Assembly (NCBI RefSeq): GCF_030269925.1
Contig: NC_085128.1
Coordinates: 6,388,501-6,452,500, forward strand
Source of the DNA: Bombyx mori
Lineage: Eukaryota > Arthropoda > Insecta > Lepidoptera > Bombycidae
Length of the DNA stretch: 64,000 bases
Reading direction: 5' to 3'
Positions within the stretch are counted from its first letter, which is position 1. The number at the start of each line of letters is the position of its first letter. The translations under genes were made by a program, and so were the position numbers. Of the stretch, positions 42,200 to 54,189 are shown in pieces. Below the pieces are notes generated by a model. That model worked only from the letters and a program-made list of their open reading frames with translations. It had not been told where the DNA came from and did not search any database.

Positions 42200-43770
42200 G
42201 CACAGTCTCAACCTGAAAGAATTTACTAACACTAGCCCTAGTAAGAGCAGTACTTTACAAAATCTACCACCGGATAAGAATCGCAACCCACTGAGAAGAT
42301 CCAGCAAGAAACTAAGTGGGCAACGAGTCGTGCATTCGTTTGAAGTATTCACCACGTCATAATCGTTATCCCACAGAATCAAACCGGATCCAAGCCTTGT
42401 CAACTCACAGAACACCCTTCCATAGTAAAGTTAGGAGTAATCAGGTGTGAGGCCCATAAATTTTTAGGAAGAACATAATTATGAAGAGTATTAGTAATAT
42501 TTAGAAGTGGCTGTGGTCTTATACCTGTACCTTCTAATGAAACGCCAGACAAATCATCATCAACGTCACAAAATATGGTTATTTTAGTAATAATAGACGT
42601 GTAACACATATGTCAGGATGGAATAAAGTCAAAATATTTTATTAATCTGCAACAATGATTATTTTTTCGACCGTAAGCGATTACTTTACCAGTACTAGTT
42701 AAACAGCTACAACAGCAACGCCACCGGCGACCTTGAGACATAAGATTTTAATATCCACTGACAATTCAATAACTTCAAAACATAATTTATTAATCATGGC
42801 TTTTCTCTGTCAAATAGGTATAGGTAGATTGGTGATATCCACGGAACGTTACCCAAGCACAAACAGAATATATATTTTTTCATTCGTAAATTGTGTCATT
42901 AGTCGAAGTTGTTCGTTCCTTATAGACGACGTCTTTGGGGTGATTAGAATAATCGAAACGACCACAAGCAATCCAATCGCTTTATTTTCCATTAGGATTC
43001 TGCAAACACTTCTAATTGCTTCACCCATACAAATTGTATAGTTAATACATAAAAAATCGGTAAATAAAGAATTCTGCACCAAATTAATATCGTGTAGTAG
43101 AAATTAAACGTTCAGCATATTATTATGCTCTGTATATAATATACTTAAGCATACGCTCTAGTTTGAAATCTCTGATACAATACAATCGAGACTTCCAGCT
43201 CACATCTCAAGATGTGTGGCGGCGACATTAAATTTATGATGTCCATGAACTCCGGTAACCAGTTGTTACTATTGGTAGAAGTATCTCAAGCACCCATTTG
43301 ATAACAATAAAAACGAATACTATTGATAGATATTCAGAAAAACGAAATTCCCATTTGTGGGAACTTTATGTTTAGAGGAAAACGAGTATTTTACGAATTG
43401 AAATTAAGTAGGGCTAAGTGCCATATATTTCTGTGGGTGTCGAATAGCCGACTAAAGAAATAATCGTAGAATGAGCAGCAACGTTCTCCTGAGTGTACCA
43501 GCGTACTCCGATCGCACTCCTGTAAAGCGGAAGGCACCACCATCATAGCCTTTTCTGCCGCGACGTAGTCATGTATTCCGGTTCGAAAAGCGGAACACGT
43601 TATATAACAGCATAATTGAGGACCTACGTCTCATTGTGGTTAGTGACATTTTGATGTCTATATACTGACTTCCAATAAATTTTAAAAAATGTGTCATCAC
43701 AGCCGTGACTTTCGTTATAAACAATTTTAATTTCTTTACAAAAAAATTTCGCTTTCGCCATAAATGTTTC
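42200..43770. other. Spacer C-D: LINE tail, open stretches, decayed Bm1
   Basis: Diverged homologue of the other spacers: LINE-type tail near 42205-42320, short open minus-strand frames at 42400-42609 and 42849-43082, and decayed Bm1 near 43190-43320. Confidence 0.5.
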
Positions 43771-43824
43771 ATATAATTTGAGATACAGGTTATTTTCGCC
43801 AAAAGGTTATGCGGTAACTCAGAG

Positions 43825-43906
43825 CAAGGTCGGGTCGGGCGTACCTCGTTTGACAACTTCCACCACACATTCAGTTATTCTTTCTATGAGTAGCCGTCAT
43901 ATAAAA
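43825..43906 (+). promoter_or_regulatory. Promoter of array gene D
   Basis: CAAGGTCG at 43825-43832 and tataaaa at 43900-43906; the ATG is at 43963. Confidence 0.7.
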
Positions 43907-43962
43907 ACTAGATCACTGAATGAACCACATCACACTCAATCATATCTTTACAAGCATACAAC

Positions 43963-44687
43963 ATGTTCTCCAAAGTAGGTTTTCAATTTATAAATTTTTA
44001 GTTTCAAATCTAAATGCATAATACTGTCTATTAAAATATTAATTACTATTTGATTTACTTGCAGATCGTTGTACTGTGCGCTTTGGTCGCGGTGTCGAAA
44101 GCTGGACTTCTGGCTGCTCCCGTGCACTACTCTCCCGCTGAAGCCGTTTCTTCCCAAAACATCGTCCGTCATGACCAGCCCCAGACTATCCAATACGCTG
44201 CTCCTGTAGCCAAGCTGGCCGTTGCTGCTCCCGTAGCTTACCACGCTGCTCCCGCCCCTGTTACCTACCACGCCGCCCCTGCTGCCGTGTCCTACCACTC
44301 TGCCCCTGTAGCCAAAATCGTAGCTCACCAAGCTGAGGAGATTGTAAGTATTACTAGTATAAGCTTAACTAAATTTCATTGATGAAAATTTTAAAAAGGA
44401 ATTTACTTCTGAATGAAATGTAATGTTAACAGGCCTACCCCAAGTACGAGTACAACTACTCAGTAGCTGACGGTCACTCCGGCGACAACAAGTCCCAACA
44501 AGAGGTACGCGACGGTGATGTTGTGAAGGGTTCATACTCCTTCCACGAAGCTGATGGCTCCATCAGAACGGTTGAGTACACCGCTGACGACCACAGCGGC
44601 TTCAACGCGGTCGTCCACAACACCGCCCCCACCGCCGCCCCTACTCACATCAAGGCTGTGCCCGCTCTTCAGTACTACCACCACTAA
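43963..44687 (+). CDS. RR-2 cuticular protein, array gene D (short)
   Basis: Exons 43963-43974 (MFSK), 44065-44343 (93 codons) and 44433-44687 (84 codons plus stop), phase 0, giving 181 residues. Compared with A-C it lacks 67 residues in exon 2: the first motif context (SPAEAVSSQ) runs directly into that of the second ([13 protein letters not shown]). This is as expected from recombination between the two [11 protein letters not shown] repeats, or it is the ancestral short state. The RR-2 domain is intact. Secreted cuticle protein by family. Confidence 0.92.
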
Positions 44688-44769
44688 TTTTTTTAGTAAT
44701 TTAGGACTGTTGTTATGATGTTCGAATAATTTATTTAATTTTAAGAAGCAAATAAACAATTTTCAATGG

Positions 44770-45065
44770 AATTTATTTTTATTTTCGACGAGAATTTAGA
44801 TTTACATCAATATTTTTTTAAACTATGGATTTACATTAACGTTATTAATTCCTGCAAGTGCAAATTACTATTTTAAATGTATTAAAATCCTTGAAGTAGC
44901 ATATAAATTCATAATGAATCGAAAATCTAATTTGAAAAGGGATTTGAAATGTTACGTGTTGTACACCCAAAAAGATTCCTGCAAACGTCTTACGCATTGC
45001 AGCCGCGAAGGAATGGGCTTTATAGGTAGTGAAATATTAAGAAGTTATGGGTAAAAATACACTTG
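44770..45065. other. A+T-rich intergenic stretch
   Basis: Nothing recognised. Confidence 0.4.
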
Positions 45066-45069
45066 AGAG

Positions 45070-45700
45070 AATGCGGCGCGCGGGGTATGTGGATCTTTAG
45101 GGTCTGCAAAGCAATTGAGCAAATTTATAATTTTTTTGGGTTTCATTTTTATTTCACTATATTATTCCTTGATACCCAAAAATCATATCTAAGTATGTAT
45201 ATATTAAATGTCACAGAGTTTTCACTTGAAAAATACTAATAGTACTCTGATGTTTTGAAAATGAGTGAAACACTATACAAAAAAAAACAATCCAAGTGTC
45301 ACATTGAGTTGTTTTTAATTCTTAATCGGGTGAACAAGTAAATGGTTCACCTGGCGTCAGCTTACGGTTACAGATGCCCATAGACATCACATATTCCAGT
45401 TTCCGCCATCCATTTTGGGACACGTGGTCGAATTATTAATTGTAGTCTATAGAACAATAGCTCCGAAGCCATTGCAACCAGAAAGCATTAGAACTTCATG
45501 TCAGTAATGCCACTGATTTTTTTTCGGATATGCACCTGAATTTCGTGCAAGATTACCGCGTCTAGGGGGAGCACGGGGTATGTAGGTCTTGACGGTCTGC
45601 AAATCAATTACGCAATTTATTATTTTGGCGGGTTTGATTTTTATTGCATTATAATATTCCTTCGTCGTGAACAAATGTTAAGTGCTTATCTCATTTGAAA
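45070..45700 (-). repeat. Two or three decayed Bm1 fragments
   Basis: Pieces at 45070-45185 ('gggtttcatttttatttcac'), 45310-45440 ('ttcttaatcgggtgaacaag', 'cccatagacatc') and 45540-45700 ('ggcgggtttgatttttattg'). The order suggests overlapping or rearranged insertions. Confidence 0.5.
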
Positions 45701-45984
45701 TTTTTTTTTCTATTACACACTTAGAGTTAGGCGACAAAATTATATAATAACCTTCTTATTCTATACTTTTTCTTTATATCTCTTTTTTTTTTTTTAAAAG
45801 ACTAAGAACATGTATTGTCGGTTTCTTTTTAATGGCTTAAATTGACAAAGAAGCATTTTATACAAAATCCTCCCGCTTGATGGCTGTTCTCATGATTTAT
45901 AATCCCATTAAAGTTACACTTGTAATAAATTATACATAACTAAATAGTTCAAACTTTACGATACAGAAAAGTAAAAAAAAATAT

Positions 45985-46138
45985 GAGCCCACAACGTAAA
46001 TGGCTGCATATTGAGAGATGAGTTCAAAGTCTGTTTTATAGTACAGTGGCTGCCCCAGCCTTCAAACCAAAACGCATTACTGCTTCTCGATAGAAGTAGG
46101 CAGGGTAGTGGTACCTACCCGTGCGAATTCACAGAGTG
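45985..46138 (-). repeat. Bm1 SINE fragment
   Basis: 'cccacaacgtaaatggctgc', 'cttcaaaccaaaacgcatta' and 'gtggtacctacccgtgcg' blocks. Confidence 0.65.
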
Positions 46139-46559
46139 CACAACCCAATGCAATTGATATTAAATTTTACCAACTTCATAGAAAAATCATCAAGACAATC
46201 GCTCGTTGTGGTTTCTCCACTCTAAGCACTGACTACTGGAATGCTTAGTTTGTAGATACCTTGACATGTTAATCCTCGGAGGACGTTTTCGTAGGCGCTC
46301 AAACAGTGCTGAGCTAATAACGTCAAACATTGTTATGTCTTGAAGGCCAATAGTCTCACAATTTAGGATAGGAGATGTTGATAAAACTTTGGATAACCTA
46401 TTCTTCGCACTGTGAATAGGTGACCAACAGAACGGGAATTGATTTCACTATTGTTGTACTCGCAAAATACGACCTTAATCATTGGCCTCAAGTTACATTT
46501 TATGCATTGCTTTGTTTCTTTTCTATCGCCATTTTGTCACACACGTGTTGTGGTTTGTG

Positions 46560-47056
46560 CCACAACGTCTTCTCGTCCAAAATACCTCAGTGCCTTAAGA
46601 CAAAGGCGTACAACCAATGTGTGTTACCAGTGATGACTTACGGCTCGGAGACGTGGTGCTTCACTAGGGATCTTTTTAGAAGGCTCAAAGTCGCGCAGCG
46701 AGCTATGGAGAGGGCTATGCTCGGCATTTCTTTACGTGATCGAATCCGAAATGAGGAGATCCGTAGAAGAACGAAGGTTGCTGACATAGCCCGTAGAATT
46801 AGTGAACTGAAGTGGCTATGGGCCGGCCACATAGCACGAAGAGAGGACGGTCGATGGGGCAGAAAGATCCTGGAGTGGCGACTACGTACTGGCAAGCGCA
46901 GTGTGGGACGGCCACCTACTAGATGGACCGACGACCTAGTAAAAAGCGCTGGGTCTCGTTGGATGTAGGTGGCAATGGACCGGTCGCACTGGAAATCTAT
47001 TGGAGAGGCCTATGTTCAGCAGTGGACGGCGATAGGCTGAAATGATGATGATGATG
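46560..47056 (+). mobile_element. RTE-like LINE 3' fragment
   Basis: Encodes an ORF2 C-terminus (CVLPVMTYGSETW, AQRAMERAMLG, WAGHIARREDGRW, VGRPPTRWTDDL) that meets a stop at 46966-46968. It then continues as an untranslated end ('gaggcctatgttcagcagtg') and a (GAT)n tail at 47042-47056. Related to, but distinct from, the copy at 12195-12635. Confidence 0.85.
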
Positions 47057-47059
47057 ATC

Positions 47060-47455
47060 GCCATTTTGAGGGATAAAACCGACTAATTCCAAATATATTA
47101 ATAAAACTAAAGTTCCTCAATGGTTATCAAGTAAACAAACGAAAAATTTAACAGATCCATAAATATATGTACGTAGCAATATGACTAGACGTTTAGTCTT
47201 TAGTCCATTTATATTCACGACAGCATTTTCATGTTTTACTCGTACTGAAATAAAAACATTTCCAGATCCATGATACTATAATGTTGTATATTATAGATGC
47301 AGATTTATAGATAAATAGATTTGTTATTTAAATGTTAATCAAAAACACATTATTTATTGCTACAAGTAATTTATATTATATTAATATAATAGTCAGATAG
47401 TGCACCAACTAACGATACGCGAATAAAAGCTTTCGCTTAGCATTTGACACGACAC
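47060..47455. other. A+T-rich intergenic stretch
   Basis: Nothing recognised before the promoter of the next gene. Confidence 0.4.
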
Positions 47456-47459
47456 CGAA

Positions 47460-47532
47460 CAAGGTCGTAAGTCGTCTAACTACTTCTACTTCACATGATC
47501 ATGTAATCATGCAAATATCAGCAGTATATAAA
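47460..47532 (+). promoter_or_regulatory. Promoter of RR-2 gene E
   Basis: CAAGGTCG at 47460-47467 and tatataaa at 47525-47532; the ATG is at 47590. Confidence 0.65.
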
Positions 47533-47589
47533 CTGAAAGGACCTGCGATTTTTTATCATTGCATATCAAGTTGTATCGATCAATACAAT

Positions 47590-48525
47590 ATGTTCTCCAA
47601 AGTAAGTCAAAATACATTTAGTAATATTTCGTTATTCAAAAGCTTTACCGCCTAATCACGGAATCTATTAACAGATTACAAGATTATTAATGGAAGACAT
47701 AAGTGGATGAAGGGGATATGATACAATTTGTTAATTTTGAGATAACGGACAACAAGCTTTTGTTACTTGTACTATTTCTTTGTACATAACTCCTTCATCA
47801 CATGCAATTTCTAATAATAGCCTTTAAGGCCGGAGTTTTAAGGTCTAATATGTTTTATAGGCACAGAACACCATCATTCAATATAAAAACTCAAAAATCT
47901 TACAAGCGGTACTTAACCACTCATGTCTTCAACGTATGTTTTGATTTGACAGATCGTAGTACTTTGTGGATTGGTGGCGGTGTCGCAAGCCGGTCTTCTG
48001 GCTGCACCTGTTCATTATTCTCCCGCCGAATCAGTCTCCTCCCAGAGCATCGTGCGTCACGACCAACCCCAAGCAGCTAGAATCGCAGTAGCGGCTCCCG
48101 TCGCATACAACGCCTACCATGCCGCCCCCGTTGCATACCAAGCCCCCATCGCTAAAGTTTTGGCTCACCGTGAAGATCAAGAAATTGTAAGACATTTAAT
48201 GTTTTATGAAAGCTTCTGTTTATTCTACTACTTTTTTTCATCAACTTCTCATGTTATGTTGTTTTGACAGGCCTACCCCAAATACGAGTACAACTACTCA
48301 GTAGCTGACGGTCACTCCGGCGACAACAAGTCCCAACAAGAAGTTCGCGATGGTGATGTAGTGAAGGGCTCATACTCCTTCCACGAAGCTGACGGCTCCA
48401 TCAGAACTGTTGAATATACCGCTGACGACCACAATGGATTTAACGCGGTCGTACACAACACCGCCCCAACCTCAGCCCCTACCCTCATCAAGGCTGTACC
48501 CGCTCTCCAATACTATCATCACTAA
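47590..48525 (+). CDS. RR-2 cuticular protein E (shortest)
   Basis: Exons 47590-47601 (MFSK), 47953-48186 (78 codons) and 48271-48525 (84 codons plus stop), phase 0, giving 166 residues. Signal peptide ends near AVSQAG. Exon 2 has a single [12 protein letters not shown] motif and a short repeat field ending [10 protein letters not shown], like the gene at 26265-26968. The RR-2 domain is complete ([17 protein letters not shown] to [14 protein letters not shown]). Secreted chitin-binding cuticle protein by family. Confidence 0.92.
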
Positions 48526-48824
48526 ATATATGTATTTTTACAAATAGATGAATATGTTTAACGATGTCAATAATTTATTAATTGCAATATAGAGTAACCA
48601 AAATTTTGTTGTTTAATTAAAAGTAGATCCTGTTTGAAATACGTAAGCCAATGTTTTTATAAATTTAAAACTGAACACCTATTTATACTTAGAGTCATTT
48701 ATATAAGACCGACTGATATCAAAGACTGATTTAGATCGATTAAGCTACACAGTCAGAATATTTTTTTGAAGTATGGGAAAATTGCAACGACAGTTATGGA
48801 ACAGGTGTCTATTTTAATAGGTTT

Positions 48825-49265
48825 TTTTTTTTTTTGCTTAGATGGATGGACGAGCTCACAGCCCACCTGGTGTTAAGTGGTTACTGGAGCCCATAGACAT
48901 CTACAACGTAAATGCGCCACCCACCTCGAGATATAAGTTCTAAGATCTCAGTATAGTTACAACGGCTACCCCACCCTTCGAACCGAAACACATTACTGCT
49001 TCACGGCGGAAATAGGCGGGGTGGTGGTACCTACCCGTGCGGACTCCCAAGAGGTCCTACCACCAGTGATTACGCAAATTATAATTTTGCGGGTTTGATT
49101 TTTATTACACGATGTTATTCCTTCACCGTGGAAGTCAATCGTGAACATTTGTTGAGTACGTATTTCATTAGAAAAATTAGTACCCGCCTGCGGGATTCGA
49201 ACACCGGTGCATCGCTACACACGAATGCACCGGACGTCTTATCCTTTAGGCCACAACGACTTCTA
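48825..49265 (-). repeat. Full-length Bm1 SINE
   Basis: Complete in reverse orientation: T-run, 'gatggatggacgagctcaca', all internal blocks, then the tRNA-like head with 'gggattcgaacaccggtg' and 'cttatcctttaggccacaac'. Confidence 0.93.
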
Positions 49266-49269
49266 AACT

Positions 49270-49965
49270 AGGTAGTATGAAAAGGTTTTTTAGCCACTGT
49301 TATCAAAACCTACCCCTCCTGACTGAGCCTGTGCTCGTCCTGGTAACACTGGATAGGCCTCCACGTCAACAGTAATCCTGCCTTCCTTCCACCTCTTATA
49401 GAAAAAGGTAAATAGTTTTGGAATGAAAAAAGGACTTGTCACGCAAAACATAGAACTCACTTCTACTTATTTATGTATTTCATAAATTAATGTTAACTAT
49501 GCACAAATTATTGTAGTCTCACATTAATTTTAGTAACGTTTTCCTATGACTTATTCAGGGAGTATAATAGATGAGATTGTCATTTTTTTCTAAATATACA
49601 AGGATCTGTAATTGATGGGTGCGGGGAGATTTTGGTCTCTTTGCATCTTTATTCATACGGAGTACTCTAAGATATAATGGAGTCGATGCTGTTGCCTCCA
49701 TTGTTTCATCATAACACTTAATACCAGTGTAAAGTTTTTACCTCGAGAGCCATGAACACAACTCAAAAAACATTACTCTATCCAGTTTCTCTTTTGGATT
49801 CCACCCAGTGCTCTAAAATCATGATTGTCTGCAATGAAGGTTCGAAAGAAAACCTTTCAAGGGGAGCAGCAGTACAATTCCACTCCTGGCATTGCACCTC
49901 AGCAGTGCGGCATTAGATAATATGAAATAGTAAGCCCACATACCCAACATATTTCTAATATATTT
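49270..49965. other. Intergenic stretch without recognised gene
   Basis: Mixed composition. No coding or repeat signature identified. Confidence 0.4.
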
Positions 49966-49969
49966 ACTG

Positions 49970-50225
49970 GTGATAGGACCTCTTGTGAGTCCGCGCGGGT
50001 AGGTGCCACCACCCTACCTATTTCTACCGTGAAGCAGTAATGCGTTTCGGTTTGAAGGGTGAGGCAGCCGTTGTAACTATACTTGGGACCTTAGAACTTT
50101 ATCTCAAGGTGGGTGGCGCATTTTACATTGTGGATGTCTATGGGCTCCAGTAACCACTTAACACCAGATGGGCTGAGAGCTCGTCCACCCATCTAAGCAA
50201 TAAAAAATAATAATAATAATAAACC
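49970..50225 (+). repeat. Bm1 SINE, 5'-truncated
   Basis: Starts at 'ggtgataggacctcttgtga' and ends 'ctaagcaataaaaaataata' with an (ATA)n extension. Confidence 0.88.
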
Positions 50226-50234
50226 GTAAATTTT

Positions 50235-50475
50235 AGACTCACATACACATAAAAGGGCACTTTGCTCGTAGAGCAAATGACTCTTAAGGCCGAAAAGTTC
50301 TCGGTGACGGCGTAACGAAAGACTTCGCGTATGTAGACCTCCCACGAGGTGAAGTGATGACCACGGGTTGAGGTTCCCGGCAATCCAGTGGATGGAGGCA
50401 GCACAGGACTGTTCGTTATGACGAGGCTTGGAGGAGGTCTATGTTCAGCCATGGACTTCTGTAGCCTGAAAAAAG
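50235..50475 (+). mobile_element. LINE 3' end fragment
   Basis: The end reads 'ggaggaggtctatgttcagc' and 'catggacttctgtagcctga', resembling the RTE-like 3' ends at 11277 and 46560. Upstream (50240-50400) is G+C-richer with no intact frame. Assignment tentative. Confidence 0.45.
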
Positions 50476-50849
50476 TTAGATAGGTACCTAATAAACGCTA
50501 TCCATTATACGTATATTTAACATTTTTAAAGTATGGAATCAATATTCCCAATTTCAATACACGTTTTATTAACTTTGCAAATAAAATTTTATCAGCTTGA
50601 TCACGTTCAAAAGCGAAAAATGTGTTACGTGACCCCGAGCCTAAATATGTTGTTCGCTGCCTGCTTTAAAAGTCTGGAAACTTTTATTGTTGAACACAGT
50701 TCTATTTATCTCTTATAAAACAACAAAATGACTTATGAAATTTTAATATTTTATTAAATTCAAGTCTAAACGGTAAGTAAGTAAAGTGAGTTAGTCTACT
50801 CAACACGGGGAAGGGAAATGGTGGCCTTTTTACTGGCGGTAAAACGTCA

Positions 50850-51010
50850 TGTGAGCCTACGCGGACAGATACCACCGCCCTGCCTATTGCTGCCGTGAAG
50901 CAATAATACATTTCAGTTTGATTAGTGGTGCAGCCGTTGTAATATACAACGTGACTTAGAAATCATATCTCAAGATGTGCGGCGGCATTTACATTATTGA
51001 TGTGTTCCGG
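50850..51010 (+). repeat. Decayed Bm1 SINE
   Basis: 'acagataccaccgccctgcc', 'gaagcaataatacatttc' and 'tcatatctcaagatgtgc' blocks. Confidence 0.6.
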
Positions 51011-51410
51011 AAACCAGTTTACAAAGGGTAGATTGCTCGTTTCATATTTTTGAGTTTAATTGCATTGTTGGTTATTGCGTTATATTTTTGAAGGTAATGT
51101 AGACGTTGAATATGAAAGTAGAAAAGCACACTTAATTTTACTGCGCTAAGAAAATTCTCCAAAATCCTATAAAAGTTGGTCTATGTAATCTGTGGCTGGA
51201 TTAAATTGACGCGATGAAAGTGATTATACAGATAACAAAATGTTAAAACAGCTGACGTGATATTTAAATAATGTTTGATTGAAACATAAGCAAGCCATAC
51301 CCAAAAGTGAGTAATGTTGTATATGGTAAATAAGATGTATGGTAAGTAAGAAGAACTGATATCTAAGATCTATCGATAAAAATGTTCTATCTATTCCTGT
51401 ATCATATTTA

Positions 51411-52534
51411 TCTAATATATAAAATTCTCGTGTCACGGTGTGCGTGATTGAACTCCTCCAAAACGGCTTGACCGATTTTCGTGAATCTTAGCGTGTATAT
51501 CGGCCAGGGTAGACAATCGGATAACATCTGTTTTTCATCCCTCTAAATGTTAAGGGTGGTCCACCCCTAAACTTTTATTTTTATGTTTTCGACACATTTT
51601 TTTGTTTTTATTTTTTTATGATACAGCATACAAAAATACATACAACCCTAAATTTTCACCCCTCTACGATCAACTCTTATTTTTTATTTGTTAATTAAAA
51701 ACTTTAATTTTTTTGCAAGAATTTTGTTTTTATTTTGTCATGACTTAGAATAAAAAATTTCATATTACTCTGAAGTTTTCACCCCTCCACGATCAACCCC
51801 TATTTTTTATTTGTTAATTATAAACTTTAAATTTTTGGGCAAGAATTACTTTTTTATTTTGTCATGACTTAAAATAAAAAAACTCATATTACTCTCAATT
51901 TTCACTCTTATACGATCAACCCCTATTTTTCCATCCCGATTTATATTTTTTTTATTCTATGTACAGATCCGCAATAAGGTTGCAAGATGGCAATCAAATA
52001 TTATAATTGTAGAACGATAAATTCTTATTCAGAGTTTATAATTTCAAGTTCCTTTAATTATGTTTTTTTTTTAAATTCAATTTGATCTCCCGCCCTCGCC
52101 GGTCAACTACTGATCAACTATCAATCGATCAGTTATCCCCGCCAAGTGTCACCACTCATCCAGCAAACATCACGTAGTAGGAATGAGGACGAAGCCGGTC
52201 TTCTGTTTTTACTCACTATACATTTTGCAGCCCTGTTTTTTTGGTTTTATTTGTGTATCGATCTTAGCTTGCCAGCCATGTTTTTTTGGTTTTATTTGTG
52301 TATCAATAGTACGTTCAGTAGGTCTGAGAATCGGCCACTATCTATTTTTCATACCCCTAAGTGATAAGGGTTGTCCACCCCAAACATTAATTGTTTATTT
52401 TTATTTTTTGGATAATTTTTTTTGGTTATGAGGTATTATGTGGTTGAATGAGGTTTTTGAGAATTTTATATATTAGACTAGAATTTCCCTAGAAATCTTA
52501 TTTAAGGCAACACAACGTTTGCCGGGTCAGCTAG
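51411..52534 (+). mobile_element. Non-autonomous Helitron, 1.1 kb
   Basis: Starts TCTAATATATAAAATTCTCG at 51411 after an A (51410) and ends CTAG at 52531-52534 before a T (52535), the A/T insertion typical of Helitrons. A hairpin (GGCAA/TTGCC, 52506-52523) lies 7 bases before the CTAG. No target duplication and no long ORF. Inside are direct repeats of about 135 bases (near 51650 and 51785, with a third partial copy near 51895) and a ~45-base repeat near 52230 and 52275. Confidence 0.85.
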
Positions 52535-52539
52535 TATTA

Positions 52540-52795
52540 CTATAAAAAAAATAGGTTTAATCAACATCAAAGAAATACGAAATTATATAAGTGTACTACA
52601 AAAATGACCCACCTTAAAGGCATTAATCCTTTTAAAAATGTTTATCTCTCGCGCCGTCAATTTTACTTTACCAAAGCAATGTAAAATATCCGTGAAGAAA
52701 AAAAAGAATTTTAAGCTTTATTGAATAGAACCACCCCGCTTTAAGGTGTCGCAATAAATTAGTGAATGGATTGATTCACGAAACTATGTGACAAG
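52540..52795. other. A+T-rich intergenic stretch
   Basis: Nothing recognised. Confidence 0.4.
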
Positions 52796-52798
52796 GAA

Positions 52799-52878
52799 CA
52801 AGGTCACCATAAGCTGTCTTGACAACTTCCACTCCTTTTACTACACATACGAGTTCATGAACGCGTAAGTATAAAAAG
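52799..52878 (+). promoter_or_regulatory. Promoter of RR-2 gene F
   Basis: CAAGGTCA at 52799-52806, a 'cttgacaacttccact' block shared with A-D, and tataaaaag at 52870. The ATG is at 52938. Confidence 0.68.
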
Positions 52879-52937
52879 GAAACATGAAATCTCATAAGCA
52901 TCATTCAACAGTTGATCATTTCACAGAAAGAATCAAA

Positions 52938-54102
52938 ATGTTTTCCAAAGTAAGATTTTAACATATAACTAGTATTATATAATCATTTCGTTACTTGTAA
53001 ATGTAAATATCACTTGAGCTCAAAAGACAGTTCCGTGAAATTAGTTTGCTAAATTTATTTCAGCTTATTAGTAATACTAAGACTTCAAGAATATGCTTAG
53101 TGATGTTCAAAATTTTTTATTTTAAATTGCCAAAAATTTATATTTTTCAGTTAATAGTACTGTGCGCATTTGTGGCGGTGTCCAAAGCTGGTCTCCTGGC
53201 GGAACCAGTCCACTACTCATCTGCTGGGGCAGTTTCCTCCCAGAGCATCGTACGCCATGACGAAAGCCACGGTGCTCATTATGCCGCTGCGGCTCCTGTA
53301 GCTTACCACGCTGCCCCTGTGGCTTACCATGCTGCCCCTGTAGCGTACCATGCTGCTCCAGTCCACTATTCGTCTGCCGAGTCCGTCTCTTCCCAGAACA
53401 TCATCCGTCATGATCAGCCCCAGACTATCAATTACGCTGCTCCCGTAGCCAAGTTAGCCGTCGCTACACCCGTCACCTACCACGCCGCCCCTGCCCCTGT
53501 TACCTACCACGCCGCCCCTGCTGCCGTGTCCTACCACTCTGCCCCAGTAGCCAAAATCGTAGCTCATCAAGCCGAGGAGATTGTAAGTATTTAATGAACA
53601 TAATTTAATACATGCAAGTGAATTTAAGGTGCACTTAAAAAAAACTAGCATGGACACAACACATTCAATTGTTTTAAATTACCTTGTACGTCACGGATTT
53701 GTTGATGCTCTTTCTGTTATGGATTTTCTGCCAAAAATCACCTTTTATGAATGTAAAGTATTGCAAAGAAAGGAAGAAAAGTTCAATAAAGAGGTCAAAT
53801 GTAGATTGAACTTCAGACTTAATTCTTTAACATTTTGTACTTTCTAGGCCTACCCTAAATACGAGTACAACTACTCAGTAGCTGACGGTCACTCCGGCGA
53901 CAACAAGTCCCAACAAGAAGTCCGCGACGGTGACGCAGTGAAGGGCTCATACTCCTTCCACGAAGCTGACGGCTCCATCAGAACCGTTGAGTACACCGCT
54001 GATGCACACAACGGCTTCAACGCTGTCGTCCACAACACCGCCCCCACCGCCGCCCCCACACACATCAAGGCTGTACCTGCCCTCCAATACTACCATCATT
54101 AA
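52938..54102 (+). CDS. RR-2 cuticular protein F
   Basis: Exons 52938-52949 (MFSK), 53151-53582 (144 codons) and 53848-54102 (84 codons plus stop), phase 0, giving 232 residues. Exon 2 opens with [14 protein letters not shown]. It has [10 protein letters not shown] and [12 protein letters not shown] motifs around a run of four YHAAPVA-type repeats; its last third matches array genes A-D. The RR-2 domain has [18 protein letters not shown] and [14 protein letters not shown], where the usual second Asp is Ala. Polyadenylation signal aataaa near 54160. Secreted cuticle protein by family. Confidence 0.92.
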
Positions 54103-54189
54103 ATAATCAATTAAATATTAATGTTATTAGAAAACACTAGATAGTATTGACAATTATTTAATAAAATAAATGATCACCAAATTCGTAAA

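Noticed and set aside
42733..43041. Plus-strand 102-residue open frame in spacer C-D
   Set aside because: No domain, no equivalent intact frame in the A-B and B-C spacers, and located among decayed repeats.
46420..46968. Functional endonuclease/reverse transcriptase gene
   Set aside because: Only the C-terminal end of a LINE ORF2 is present, followed by a stop and a microsatellite tail; the N-terminal part of the frame is unrelated sequence.
49180..49265. tRNA gene
   Set aside because: The B-box-like and head sequences belong to the tRNA-derived end of a Bm1 SINE; a full cloverleaf is not evident.
52146..52431. Plus-strand frames inside the Helitron
   Set aside because: Phe-rich translation of T-rich repeats, no Rep/helicase motifs.
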